Below, in pieces: positions 22,540 to 31,257 of a stretch of 64,000 nt of DNA. Source of the DNA: Polyangia bacterium (GTDB lineage Bacteria; Myxococcota_A; Polyangia; Fen-1088); the NCBI GenBank assembly GCA_036268875.1, contig DATATI010000029.1, forward strand, positions 186,001-250,000, read 5' to 3'. The notes under the pieces were generated by a model. The model made no database searches. It was not told the DNA's origin and worked only from the letters and a program-made list of their open reading frames with translations. A program made the translations under genes and the position numbers. Numbering within the stretch: position 1 is the first letter of the stretch; each line of letters begins with the position of its first letter.

Positions 22540-24208
22540 CCTCGGGCGGCAGCGGGGGCGGCAGCGCGCGGTCCCCGTAGCCGATGCTGACGTCTTCCGA
22601 GCGCAGCTCGATGATCGATGACGTGTGCGGGCTGTTGCCGCCGATGACGGCGAACGACGGCGGCGGCACCACCGGCACGGAACGCGCCGGCAGGAAATTG
22701 CGCGCCCAGCGGCGCAGCGACAAGCCGACGCCGTCCTGCCACAGCGACACCCAGCCGACATAGCCGAAGCCACACAGAAACAGCGCCAGGAACGGCATCG
22801 ACAGATAGTGGTGATTGCCGATCGCCACCACGATGGCGACGCAGAAATAGGCGGCCATCCCGAGCTCGAGGAACGGCGTGATGGACTTGGCGGCGCGGTA
22901 CTTCTTGCTGGACCAGCTCTCTAACTTGCCGCGAATGCCGTGCTTGGGCGTACGCACGAACTCGGTCTCGCGGCCAAGAAGCGCCTCCAGCACGGCGCGG
23001 GTCTGATTGACGCAAAGGCCGATGCCCAGCGACATCACCAGCGGCAGGCGCCGAATCACCCACCATTCAACCCGCGGGCGAACGCCCGGGTTGCGCAGCA
23101 GCTGAAGCTCGCGCTGCGAGGCCAGATAAAACGACGCGATCGACAAGGTGGTGCCGAAAAACAGCGGCAGGTCGATGATCAAAACTTCGCGCCAGGTGTG
23201 GTGCGTGCGGAAGATCAGGTTCGGCAGCAACAGCAGCGACAGCAGCAGAAGCAGCGGATACGCCAGGTTGTTGGTGAGGTGAAAGAACGCCTCTGACTTC
23301 TGCGCGAAGGTGGCGTTCGAACGCAGGATGGTCGGTAACAGCTTCTTCGCCACCTGGACCGATCCCTTGGCCCAGCGGAACTGCTGTGACTTGAACGAAG
23401 ACATCTCGACCGGCAGCTCGGCGGGCGCGGCGATCTCCGGGACGTAGACGAAGCGCCAGCCGCGCAGCTGCGCCCGGTACGACAGATCCATGTCCTCGGT
23501 CAGCGTGTCGTGCTGCCAGCCGCCGGCGTCGGCGATGGCGGCGCGGCGCCACAGGCCGGCCGTGCCGTTGAAGTTGAAGAAGCGCCCGGAACGGTTGCGG
23601 CCGGCGTGCTCCATCATGAAGTGGCCGTCCAGCATCAACGCCTGCACCTCGGTCAGCGGCGAGAAGTCACGGTTCAGGTGATCCCAGCGGCACTGCACCA
23701 CCGCCACGCGCGGGTCCAAGAAATAGTGAACGCTGCGCTCCAGAACATCCGGCAGCGGCAGAAAATCGGCGTCGAAGATGGCGATGAACTCGCCCTTGGC
23801 CGTGCGCAAACCGTTCTCGAGAGCGCCCGCCTTGAACCCCGACCGATCGACGCGGTGGAGGTATTCGATGTCCAGGTCGGGATTGGCCCGGCGCAGCTCG
23901 GCGATCTTGCGACGGCAGATGTCTTGCGTCTCGTCGGTGGAATCGTCCAGCACCTGCACGTGAAAGCGATCGCGCGGATAGCGAATGCCGGTCACGCTGT
24001 CGAGCAACCGTTCGACGACATACATCTCGTTGAACAGCGGAAGCTGCACCGTCACCGCGGGCAGATCAGCGAAGGTGCCGGGGGGGTTCGGGTGCTTATC
24101 GCGATGGCGGTAATACAGGAAAACCAGCGCCGAGCGATGAAACCCGTACAGCGCCAGCAGGACCAACGTGACCAAGTACGTGGCGACCACCAACCCCGAA
24201 ATTTCCAT
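22523..24208 (-). CDS. Membrane glycosyltransferase, family 2 (CesA/CslA-like)
   Basis: 561 residues. One N-terminal helix, a cytoplasmic GT-A domain with the processive synthase signature D,D,D,QxxRW (DDSTDET; IFDADFLP; LTEDMDLSYR; SQQFRWAKGS), then about five C-terminal helices. This is the arrangement of bacterial cellulose/mannan synthases and plant CslA/CslC proteins. The sugar cannot be assigned. No PilZ domain is visible and no bcsB/C neighbour is present, so classical c-di-GMP-regulated cellulose synthesis is unlikely from this sequence alone. It may make an exopolysaccharide. Confidence 0.85.
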   Translation of the reverse strand: MEISGLVVATYLVTLVLLALYGFHRSALVFLYYRHRDKHPNPPGTFADLPAVTVQLPLFNEMYVVERLLDSVTGIRYPRDRFHVQVLDDSTDETQDICRRKIAELRRANPDLDIEYLHRVDRSGFKAGALENGLRTAKGEFIAIFDADFLPLPDVLERSVHYFLDPRVAVVQCRWDHLNRDFSPLTEVQALMLDGHFMMEHAGRNRSGRFFNFNGTAGLWRRAAIADAGGWQHDTLTEDMDLSYRAQLRGWRFVYVPEIAAPAELPVEMSSFKSQQFRWAKGSVQVAKKLLPTILRSNATFAQKSEAFFHLTNNLAYPLLLLLSLLLLPNLIFRTHHTWREVLIIDLPLFFGTTLSIASFYLASQRELQLLRNPGVRPRVEWWVIRRLPLVMSLGIGLCVNQTRAVLEALLGRETEFVRTPKHGIRGKLESWSSKKYRAAKSITPFLELGMAAYFCVAIVVAIGNHHYLSMPFLALFLCGFGYVGWVSLWQDGVGLSLRRWARNFLPARSVPVVPPPSFAVIGGNSPHTSSIIELRSEDVSIGYGDRALPPPLPPEATELS

Positions 24209-24289
24209 GGCCGCAACGTACGATCGGAATTGTCATCGAATTGTAATTCGTTGTACTCAATTATGGCGTCTTCCGGGCGAGACCTGAGA
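24209..24289 (-). promoter_or_regulatory. A/T-rich upstream region of the glycosyltransferase with a -10-like TACAAT
   Basis: An 81-base stretch that is unusually A/T-rich for this genome. On the minus strand, TACAAT at 24245-24240 matches 5/6 of the -10 consensus, about 32 bases before the glycosyltransferase start. No convincing -35 is seen at 16-18 bases upstream. Three AATT-containing short repeats occur close together. Confidence 0.3.
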
Positions 24290-24994
24290 TCACAGCGAGC
24301 CGTAAACGGGCAGCGCCGCGCCGGAGACCAGTTGGTTGTTGCCGCTGCACAACCAGACGATGGCGGCGGCGATCTGCGCCGGCTTGGGCCAGCGGTCATA
24401 GGGCGCGCCCAGCATGGCGTGGCGGTTGGTGGGCGTGTCGATGATCGACGGCACCACGGCGTTGACCAGGATGCCGTCGGCTTTGACCTCGTCGGCCAGG
24501 CATTCCGTCAAGGCCAGCACGCCCGATTTGGCCACGCTGTAGGCGATCGAGCCGCCCTTGCGCTCCAGCGCAGCGCGCGAGCCGATGTTGACGATGCGAC
24601 CGCCGGCCGCGGCCGCACGCAGGCGGCGCACCGCCTCGCGGCTGCACAGAAACGCCGTCGTCAGGTTGATGTCCATCTGGCGCCGAAAGTCCGCCAGCGT
24701 GGTCTCCGTGATGGGCGCGGCGGCGAAGCCACCGGCGATGTGCACCGAGGCCCACAGCGACGGCAGTTCGGCGTAAAACCGCGCCACCGATCCCTCGTCG
24801 GTGAGATCGATCCCGCCAGCGTGGCGGACTCGATCGCTTGTCGGCGCGGCGGCCGGCGGCGCAGTGTCGCGCAGCGGGAGATGGCAACTGGCGCCGGCCT
24901 CCAGCAGCGCCGCCACCACCGCTGGTCCGAGGCCCCCGGTCGCGCCGGTGACGACGATCTGTTTGCCTTGCAGGTCTGTGTTCATGGTCGACAT
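24290..24994 (-). CDS. SDR-family oxidoreductase
   Basis: 234 residues. Rossmann nucleotide motif TGATGGLG, then SVHIAGG in place of NNAG, catalytic Ser in VNIGSRAAL and YSVAK catalytic dyad. It is a classical short-chain dehydrogenase/reductase; substrate unknown. It is divergent from a second SDR gene with about 38 bases between starts. Either of two ATGs (three codons apart) can start it. Confidence 0.85.
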   Translation of the reverse strand: MSTMNTDLQGKQIVVTGATGGLGPAVVAALLEAGASCHLPLRDTAPPAAAPTSDRVRHAGGIDLTDEGSVARFYAELPSLWASVHIAGGFAAAPITETTLADFRRQMDINLTTAFLCSREAVRRLRAAAAGGRIVNIGSRAALERKGGSIAYSVAKSGVLALTECLADEVKADGILVNAVVPSIIDTPTNRHAMLGAPYDRWPKPAQIAAAIVWLCSGNNQLVSGAALPVYGSL

Positions 24995-25032
24995 CCTCCC
25001 GGTTGGCGTTGGCGACCGTTAAGATAGAACCA

Positions 25033-25863
25033 ATGACGACTGATCTCACTGGCAAGGTGGCTTTTATTACCGGCGCCTCGCGCGGCGTGGGCAAGGCGCT
25101 GGCGCTGGGCCTGGCGCGCGCGGGCTGCGACGTGGTGATCGCGGCGAAGACCGTCCAGCCGGACCCGCGCATCCCCGGCACCATCGGCGACACCGCCCGC
25201 GAGATCGAGGCCCTGGGCCGGCGCGCCTTGGCCGTCGCCGTCGACGTGCGCGATGACGCCGCCGTCGAAGCCGCGTCCCAGGCGGCGCTGGATCGCTTCG
25301 GGCGGATCGATTTTCTCATCAACAACGCCGGCGCGCTGTACTGGCAAACGCTGGCCGGCACGCCGCTGAAGAAATTCGATCTGGTGATGGGGGTGAATGC
25401 GCGCGGCGCCTTCGCCTGCTGTCATCACCTGCTGCCGGCGATGCGGGCCCAGAAATTCGGCCACATCCTGATGCTGTCGCCGCCCGTCGACGCCAAGGCC
25501 GCCGGCGGCAAGATCGCCTATGCCATCAGCAAGTTCGGCATGACATTGATCGCCCAGGGTCTGGCCGACGAGGTACGCGACGACAACGTGGCCGCCAATG
25601 CTTTGTGGCCGGCGACCATGATCGAAAGCCTGGCCACCATCAACTGGGGCCTCGGCGACCGCACCATGTGGCGCACGCCGGAAATCTTGGTCGACGCCAC
25701 TCTGCGCATCTTCGCCAAGGAGCCGCGCCTCTTCACCGGCCACGCTCTGGTCGACGAAGATTTCCTGCGCGGCGAGGGCGTCAGTGATTTTGCCCGCTAC
25801 CGCTGCGACCCGGACCACGAACCGCCGCGGGTGGGGTTCAACTTTCAGATCAGCAAGGGCTGA
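25033..25863 (+). CDS. SDR-family oxidoreductase, HSDL2-like
   Basis: 276 residues from ATG 25033; the upstream leucine codons of the open frame add nothing family-like. TGASRGVG nucleotide motif, NNAGALYW, catalytic LMLSPP (Ser) and YAISK. The motif LSPP and the segment ALWPATMIES are typical of hydroxysteroid-dehydrogenase-like 2 proteins, whose bacterial members act on unknown hydrophobic substrates. Divergently arranged with another SDR gene, sharing a short promoter region. Confidence 0.85.
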   Translation: MTTDLTGKVAFITGASRGVGKALALGLARAGCDVVIAAKTVQPDPRIPGTIGDTAREIEALGRRALAVAVDVRDDAAVEAASQAALDRFGRIDFLINNAGALYWQTLAGTPLKKFDLVMGVNARGAFACCHHLLPAMRAQKFGHILMLSPPVDAKAAGGKIAYAISKFGMTLIAQGLADEVRDDNVAANALWPATMIESLATINWGLGDRTMWRTPEILVDATLRIFAKEPRLFTGHALVDEDFLRGEGVSDFARYRCDPDHEPPRVGFNFQISKG

Positions 25864-25884
25864 GCCGCCAGGAGCGCCGATCGC

Positions 25885-26106
25885 TCAGTCGATCTCGACC
25901 TCTTCGACGACGCCGGGGCAGCGCCAATGCGCCGGGTGCCAGCGACCGCGCGGCCCGCGGTGGCCTTCGATAAGGACGCCGCCGCGACAGGGCGGGCGTT
26001 CGGGGCGCGCCACCACCCGCTCACGCACGACACAGCCAGAAATCGCGCCCACCGTGCTCAAAACAAGCGCCGGCAGGCCCAGCCGGAGAACCTTCGTCGT
26101 CCCCAT
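25885..26106 (-). CDS. Small lipoprotein with Trp/His-rich C-terminus (YXWGXW-like)
   Basis: 73 residues from ATG 26106, preceded by GGAAG with good spacing. A signal peptide ends with the lipobox VGAISGC. The mature part is Arg/Pro-rich and ends in GRWHPAHWRCPG, similar to the short W/H/G-rich repeats of YXWGXW-type secreted proteins. Unlike the shadow frames around it, it has a complete lipoprotein signal. Function unknown. It lies downstream of the exosortase gene on the same strand. Confidence 0.65.
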   Translation of the reverse strand: MGTTKVLRLGLPALVLSTVGAISGCVVRERVVARPERPPCRGGVLIEGHRGPRGRWHPAHWRCPGVVEEVEID

Positions 26107-26194
26107 CGTGGCTTCCATGGACCGGATCATGGGACCGAAATCGGCGGGGTGGAAGACTGGGGCGTTATTTTTTTTGACGGCCGGGCGCCGCCCG

Positions 26195-27856
26195 TCACAT
26201 CCACAAACCCCAGGCCCCGGCCAGCAGTGCGAACAGCACCAGCACGGCGTTGGTGACGGCGTGGGCGATCACCGCGTCGGCCAAACGCCCGCGGGCCCGG
26301 AACGCCAGGGCATAGCAAAGACCGGCCAAAAAGCCGGCCAAAAGCCGCTTGTGCAGAAGCCCGAAGGCCAGCGACGAGACCAGCAGCCCGGTCACCGTGA
26401 TCGCTGGCGGTGCCAGCTCGTCGAAGGCGGCGTTGCTCAGGCGGCGGGCGAGAAAACCGCGAAAGGCCAGCTCCTCTGCCAGGGGAACCACCATCAAGGT
26501 GGTCAACAGTCGAGCCGCAAAACCGAAGCCGTGCGGCGCGGCCGGCGCCGTCGCTGCGTCGGCGGCGAGCGGCAACAACAGATCGATCCCCAGCCAGATC
26601 GCCGCCACCAGCAGACCGATCGGCGCCGCGAACCACGACACGCGCCACAGCGCCCTCCATGACGGCTGACGATACGTCGCCGAGAATGCCGCCAGCACGG
26701 CCAGGCCGACCAGCGGGCGCAGAACATAAAGAGGCTCGCGCCCCTCGACGGAAAAGGCGCGCGACACAAGACCAGCCACCACCAGGGCCAGGAACGGAAC
26801 CAGATACGGCGCGGCCAGGTTAACCGTGGCCGTCGGAGCGGCCGCCGAAACCGCGGCCGTCCGCGAGAACCATGGTGATCGCAGCGCCAGCGCCACCGTC
26901 GACAAAGCCACGCCGCAAAACAGCAGCGTGCCGGCGTAGGAATGAAATCCGCCCGCGCCGATCTCCGGCGAGATGAACGCCCCCACCAGCACCAGCGCCA
27001 CCAGGCGCACGATGTTGGCGATGAACGGCACCACTGTCCCGATGGCCAGCAGCCAAAGCGCCCGCGGAAAACGCAGCCGATCGCGAAACAGCCACAACGC
27101 TGCCAGCAGGAACACCCAGGTCAGTCCAACGCCTTCGTAGCCCGAACACTGAGGCGCGATGTCGACGACGAAGCCGCGCGTACCGAACGCCAGCTTGGCC
27201 GGATCCACGATCACTTGGCGCACGAACAGGTGCAGCAGCAGCGACGACAGACCGAAGGTCACCCGGCGCAGCGGCAGCCACAATCCTTGCGACAGCTTGC
27301 CCACGCCGGCCGCGCCCAGTCCCACCGCCAGCGACAGCGCCAGCGCCGGCGCGTATGTCCGGGTCAAGCCCGGAATCCTCCTCGGCGGCAGGATGGTCAG
27401 CGACCAGCTCACCACCGTCGCCGCCAGCAGCGCCAGCCAGCCGACGACCAGCGCGGTGGCGTGCCTGGGGGCCATGCCGTCGTCGCGAAACACCGCCGCG
27501 CTGACCACCCCTAGGCCAGCAAAGCAGAGCAGGTGCGCCAGCAGGAACGGCGGCAGTCGGTGGCCGGCCAGGTCGCGCGTCAGCGAACCAGAAAGACCGC
27601 GCCGCACCTTCGCCCCGGCGACCAGGAACAACGCCGCGAACACCACCGCCCCGATGCGGACAAAAGAACTGGCGTTACGGATGATCGCTGTCCACCATCC
27701 ATCGGGCAGGCTCGCCAGCGCGTCCGAGTCAAAGCGAATGCCGAGGACCAGACCTTCGGCCAGCAGCAAAATGAGCAACGCCACCCAGCGCCCGATCGGA
27801 AGCGCGGTTTTGGGCTCCGGGCGGGCGTCACTGGGGGCGTCGTCGGAAGGCATCAA
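26195..27856 (-). CDS. xrtE: Exosortase fused to a CPBP (CAAX-type) protease, exosortase E family
   Basis: 553 residues, multi-pass membrane protein. The N-terminal half is an exosortase with catalytic Cys237 (APQCSGYEG), Arg284 (ANIVRLVAL) and His305 (GFHSYAG). The C-terminal half is a CPBP intramembrane protease with EE461-462 and Arg466 (PLAEELAFRG), His502 (LLHKRL) and His532/Asn536 (AHAVTNA). This fusion is the known exosortase E/protease of the VPEID-CTERM system. The gene 91 bp upstream on the same strand encodes the only visible target. Exosortases cleave C-terminal sorting signals at the membrane and are thought to transfer the protein to a surface ligand. What the protease half does is not established. 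Confidence 0.9.
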   Translation of the reverse strand: MMPSDDAPSDARPEPKTALPIGRWVALLILLLAEGLVLGIRFDSDALASLPDGWWTAIIRNASSFVRIGAVVFAALFLVAGAKVRRGLSGSLTRDLAGHRLPPFLLAHLLCFAGLGVVSAAVFRDDGMAPRHATALVVGWLALLAATVVSWSLTILPPRRIPGLTRTYAPALALSLAVGLGAAGVGKLSQGLWLPLRRVTFGLSSLLLHLFVRQVIVDPAKLAFGTRGFVVDIAPQCSGYEGVGLTWVFLLAALWLFRDRLRFPRALWLLAIGTVVPFIANIVRLVALVLVGAFISPEIGAGGFHSYAGTLLFCGVALSTVALALRSPWFSRTAAVSAAAPTATVNLAAPYLVPFLALVVAGLVSRAFSVEGREPLYVLRPLVGLAVLAAFSATYRQPSWRALWRVSWFAAPIGLLVAAIWLGIDLLLPLAADAATAPAAPHGFGFAARLLTTLMVVPLAEELAFRGFLARRLSNAAFDELAPPAITVTGLLVSSLAFGLLHKRLLAGFLAGLCYALAFRARGRLADAVIAHAVTNAVLVLFALLAGAWGLWM

Positions 27857-27947
27857 GGCCGGGCCACCGATCCGGTGTGCGATGGCGTCGTTCGGAACCA
27901 GAACGAAGGACCGCCAGCCGTGCAGAGGCGACCGAGGCTGCGGTCGG

Positions 27948-28175
27948 CTACGCGGGGTTTTTGCCGCGGCGGGCCTTCAGCAGCAAGCTGCCACCCACCA
28001 GCAGCGAACCGATCGCGCCCAGACCGGCCGGATCGATCTCCGGGGCTGAATGCGACGGCGGACCCTGATGAAAATCTTCGTGCCCGTTGTCGGCGTGTGC
28101 CGGCGAGGCCAGCAACACCAAAAGACCCAAAGAAGCGACGAACCCGAACAATCGACCGACGGTGGACTTCATCAT
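27948..28175 (-). CDS. PEID-CTERM sorting-signal protein, very short exosortase target
   Basis: 75 residues. AAGGAG lies five bases before an ATGATG start. Residues 1-28 are a signal peptide (ends SPAHA). Residues 45-48 are PEID, followed by a hydrophobic helix (GLGAIGSLLVGGSLLLKA) and a basic end (RRGK). This is the VPEID-CTERM arrangement with Ala in place of the first Val. Only residues 29-44, rich in His, Pro and Asp/Glu, lie between the two processing signals. The next gene is the exosortase E fusion, so it is a dedicated substrate/enzyme pair. Confidence 0.85.
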   Translation of the reverse strand: MMKSTVGRLFGFVASLGLLVLLASPAHADNGHEDFHQGPPSHSAPEIDPAGLGAIGSLLVGGSLLLKARRGKNPA

Positions 28176-28199
28176 GTCTCCTTGTTGAGAGGGTGATCA

Positions 28200-28229
28200 T
28201 GAATACCACCGACACGCTTACCCGGTCAA
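28200..28229 (-). promoter_or_regulatory. Possible promoter of the PEID-CTERM/exosortase operon
   Basis: Minus-strand -35 TTGACC (28229-28224), 18-base spacer, -10 TATTCA (28205-28200). The start codon follows about 25 bases later. The surrounding 28200-28270 stretch is the most A/T-rich part of this region and must also serve the divergent opp operon; a short palindrome ACAAATTGT lies at 28231-28239. Confidence 0.35.
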
Positions 28230-28291
28230 TACAAATTGTACGTCATCATACATTTATATATCGAGATATGAGGGCCAAGGAGAAGGCGGAC

Positions 28292-30334
28292 TTGGGCCGC
28301 AGTCTCAGCGTACACTGCGTCCGCCTGAGCCGGAAATTGCCTGCCTCCGCGCGCAAAAAGCCGTTGTTATCGCCCCGCGGCGGGTGCCCTAGAACCGTCC
28401 CCGCGCTGGGTTTTGCCGTCATTGCCGCCCTCCTGACAGCGGGCAGCTGCCAGCGCTCGGCGCCTGGCTTTTATGGGACGGTGATGCCGCGCCACCCACC
28501 CGGCGAAATCTGGACCAACAACGGCACCGAACCGGAGTGGATCGATCCCGGCAAGTGCGCGGAGAACGCCGGCTCGGTGATCGACATGAACACCTTCGCC
28601 GGCCTGACCCAGCCGCACCCGAAGACGTTGCAGCCGATGCCGGAGATCGCCCGCACCTGGTCGATCGCCGACGGCGGCAAGCGATACACCTTCTGGCTGC
28701 GTCCCACGCAATGGTCGGACGGGCACGCGCTGACCGCCGAGGACTTCGTGTACTCGTGGAAGCGCGTCCTCGATCCGGCCACCGGATCGAAATACAACAC
28801 GTTCCTTTATCCGCTGGAGAACGCCGAAGCCTTCGGCGAACGCGCGCTGTGGATCGCCGGGCTGCCCGCGGACTTCGAGACGGCAAAACTGGAGGCGCTG
28901 CTGGCGCCGCTGGCCCCGATCGCCAAGACGAAGATCGACCACGCGCACGGCTGGGCCTTCGCCTTCGTGAAGTCCGAAGGCGCCGCCGCCGCCGCCGACA
29001 AGGCCAAGGTGATCGCCGCGCTGAACGGCAAGACCATCGCCGGCGCCGCGGCGCCGCTGACGGTGAAGATCGCCGACGGCTCGGTGGTCGGGGTGCGCGC
29101 CCTGGACGACGATCGGCTTGAAGTGAGGCTGGAAAACCCGGTCCCCTATTTTCTCAGCCTGGTGTCGTTCTATACCGCGATGCCGGTCCCGCGGCACGTG
29201 CTGGAGCGCCTGGCGAAGGAAGGCAAGAACACCGACCTGTGGACGCGCCCGGAGTATTTCGTCTCGAACGGACCCTATGTCCTGAAAGAGTGGAAGTTCC
29301 GGCAGTACATGACGCTGGAGAAGAACCCGTACTACTGGGACAGCGCCAACGTGCGCACGCCGCGCATTCGCCTGTTGATGGTCGAAGACGAAAACACCGT
29401 CCTCAACCTTTATAAGACCGGGGAAGTCGACTACATCGGCTCGACCGTCAATCTGCCGCCCGAATTCTTGGACTACCTGCGGCCGATGAAGGACTTCGTC
29501 TCGCACCCGTTCCTGGCGGTCTATTTCTACTGGTTCAACACCAAGGTGCCGCCCCTCGACGACGCGCGGGTGCGGCGGGCGCTGAGCCTGGCCGTCGATC
29601 GCCAGGGCATCACCGAGTTCGTCACCCGCGGCCACCAGATCCCCAGCGCCACGTTGGTGCCCGACGGGCTGGCCGGGTATCACAGCCCGCCGGCGACGCT
29701 GTTTGATCCGGTGGAGGCACGCCGGCTGCTGAAAGAGGCCGGCTTCGACCAGCAGCACCCGCTGCCGAAGATGACGGTCATCTACAACACGATGGAAAGC
29801 CACCGCACGGTTGCCCAGGCCATCCAGCAGATGTGGAAAAAGCACTTGGGCCTGGACGTCGAGATCGCAAATCTAGAGTGGAAGGTCTATCTGGCGCGGC
29901 AGCAGGCGATGGACTTTCAGATCTCGCGCGGCGCCTGGGTGGGCGACTATCCAGATCCCTACACGTTTCTTGAATTGCTGACCGGCCAGAGCAACAACAA
30001 CAACTCGAACTGGCGCAATGCCGAGTACGACCGCTTGCTGGCGGAGGGAAACAGCACCCTGGATCAGGTGGCGCGCATGAAGCTGCTGCGCCAGGCGGAA
30101 GAGCTGGCGATGGCCCAGATGCCGATGATGCCGATCTACATCTACACCCGCAACGAGCTAGCCAAACCTTACTTGCGCGGCTTCTGGGGCAACATCCAGA
30201 CTCACACGGCGATGAAGTACTGGTGGATCGATCAGCGGTTCTATAAAGACGCCCCGGCGGTCCCGCAGGAAGATCCGCCGCCGCCCATGCCGACCCTGCC
30301 GCCGGCGCCCGTCACCGCGGACGGCGCGCGATGA
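28292..30334 (+). CDS. oppA: Peptide ABC transporter substrate-binding lipoprotein OppA
   Basis: About 680 residues from TTG 28292, chosen because AAGGAGAAGG stands 5-9 bases upstream; ATG 28268 and ATG 28199 are in frame too, but would put over 50-70 residues before the signal peptide. The signal (ALGFAVIAALLTAGSC) ends in a lipobox, so this is a lipoprotein. The SBP_bac_5 fold is clear: ARTWSIADGGKRYTFWLRP, TAEDFVYSWKRVLDP, YYWDSANVRTP, RVRRALSLAVDR, AWVGDYPDPYTFLELL. An Ala-rich insert of about 80 residues (28845-29088) interrupts the domain and is unusual. It binds oligopeptides for the following permease. Confidence 0.93.
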   Translation: MGRSLSVHCVRLSRKLPASARKKPLLSPRGGCPRTVPALGFAVIAALLTAGSCQRSAPGFYGTVMPRHPPGEIWTNNGTEPEWIDPGKCAENAGSVIDMNTFAGLTQPHPKTLQPMPEIARTWSIADGGKRYTFWLRPTQWSDGHALTAEDFVYSWKRVLDPATGSKYNTFLYPLENAEAFGERALWIAGLPADFETAKLEALLAPLAPIAKTKIDHAHGWAFAFVKSEGAAAAADKAKVIAALNGKTIAGAAAPLTVKIADGSVVGVRALDDDRLEVRLENPVPYFLSLVSFYTAMPVPRHVLERLAKEGKNTDLWTRPEYFVSNGPYVLKEWKFRQYMTLEKNPYYWDSANVRTPRIRLLMVEDENTVLNLYKTGEVDYIGSTVNLPPEFLDYLRPMKDFVSHPFLAVYFYWFNTKVPPLDDARVRRALSLAVDRQGITEFVTRGHQIPSATLVPDGLAGYHSPPATLFDPVEARRLLKEAGFDQQHPLPKMTVIYNTMESHRTVAQAIQQMWKKHLGLDVEIANLEWKVYLARQQAMDFQISRGAWVGDYPDPYTFLELLTGQSNNNNSNWRNAEYDRLLAEGNSTLDQVARMKLLRQAEELAMAQMPMMPIYIYTRNELAKPYLRGFWGNIQTHTAMKYWWIDQRFYKDAPAVPQEDPPPPMPTLPPAPVTADGAR

Positions 30335-31257
30335 GCGGCGTGACCCGCTTTGCCATCCGTCGGGCGCTGGGCTTGATCCCGACGCTGCTGATCATCGTGG
30401 TGCTGTCGTTCCTGGTCATTCGGCTGGCTCCCGGCTCGCCGTTCTCCGCCGAGCGCAAGGTGCCGCCCGAAGTATTGAAAGATCTGCAAGCGCACTATGG
30501 CTTCGACAAACCGCTGCCCGTGCAACTGGTCAGCTACGTCGGCAAGCTGCTGCACGGCGATCTGGGACTGTCGACGAAATATCCGCAGCGCACAGTCAAC
30601 GAGATCATCGCCGACGGATTCCCGGCCACGTTGACCCTGGGTGCGGCGGCGCTGCTGTGGGCGTTGATTCTGGGCATCGGCGCCGGCATCGTCGGGGCCG
30701 TCCGCCAGAACACCCGCTGGGACCACGGCGTGATGGGCCTGGCCATGGTCGGCATCAGCGTACCGACGTTCGTGATGGGGCCGCTGCTGGTGCTGGTCCT
30801 GGCCTTGCGCTTTTACCTGCTGCCACCGTCGGGCTGGGGCGGGATCACGCACGTCATCTTGCCGGCGCTGACGCTGGGCACGGCCTACGCCGCGTACATC
30901 GCGCGGCTCACGCGCGGCGGATTGCTGGAGGTCATTCGCTCGGACTTCGTCCGCACCGCGCACGCCAAGGGTTTGCCCGAGCGCCTGGTGGTGTGGCGCC
31001 ACATGCTGCAAGGCGGTCTGCTGCCGGTGGTGACCTTCCTCGGCCCGGCCATCGCCAACATCATGGTGGGCAGCGTGGTGGTGGAGAAGATCTTCGCCAC
31101 CCCGGGCATCGGCCCTTACTTCGTCGACGCCGCCTTCAACCGCGATTACTTCCTGGTGATGGGGATCGTCGTTCTTTACTCGGTGTTCTTGCTGGTGATG
31201 AACTTGCTGGTCGACATCGCCTATGGGTTTTTGGATCCGCGGGTGCGGTACGAATGA
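30331..31257 (+). CDS. oppB: Oligopeptide ABC transporter permease OppB
   Basis: 308 residues, six helices. ATG overlaps the oppA stop (ATGA). N-terminal FAIRRALGLIPTLLIIVVLSF, the conserved PGDP-like RLAPGSPF, and the EAA loop in ARLTRGGLLEVIRSDFVRTAHAKGLPERLV are typical of the inner-membrane permease. Confidence 0.97.
   Translation: MSGVTRFAIRRALGLIPTLLIIVVLSFLVIRLAPGSPFSAERKVPPEVLKDLQAHYGFDKPLPVQLVSYVGKLLHGDLGLSTKYPQRTVNEIIADGFPATLTLGAAALLWALILGIGAGIVGAVRQNTRWDHGVMGLAMVGISVPTFVMGPLLVLVLALRFYLLPPSGWGGITHVILPALTLGTAYAAYIARLTRGGLLEVIRSDFVRTAHAKGLPERLVVWRHMLQGGLLPVVTFLGPAIANIMVGSVVVEKIFATPGIGPYFVDAAFNRDYFLVMGIVVLYSVFLLVMNLLVDIAYGFLDPRVRYE

Noticed and set aside
23510-25027. 505-codon plus-strand frame
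   Set aside because: Antisense to the glycosyltransferase and an SDR gene; no domain.
26174-26198. Hairpin with a T-run near the exosortase stop
   Set aside because: For the minus strand the run reads as A, and the hairpin arms are imperfect; not a proper intrinsic terminator in either direction.
28199-28201. ATG with GAGAGGG upstream as the oppA start
   Set aside because: It would add about 85 residues before the signal peptide and overlies the divergent promoter; a start nearer to the signal peptide (TTG 28292 or ATG 28268) is preferred.
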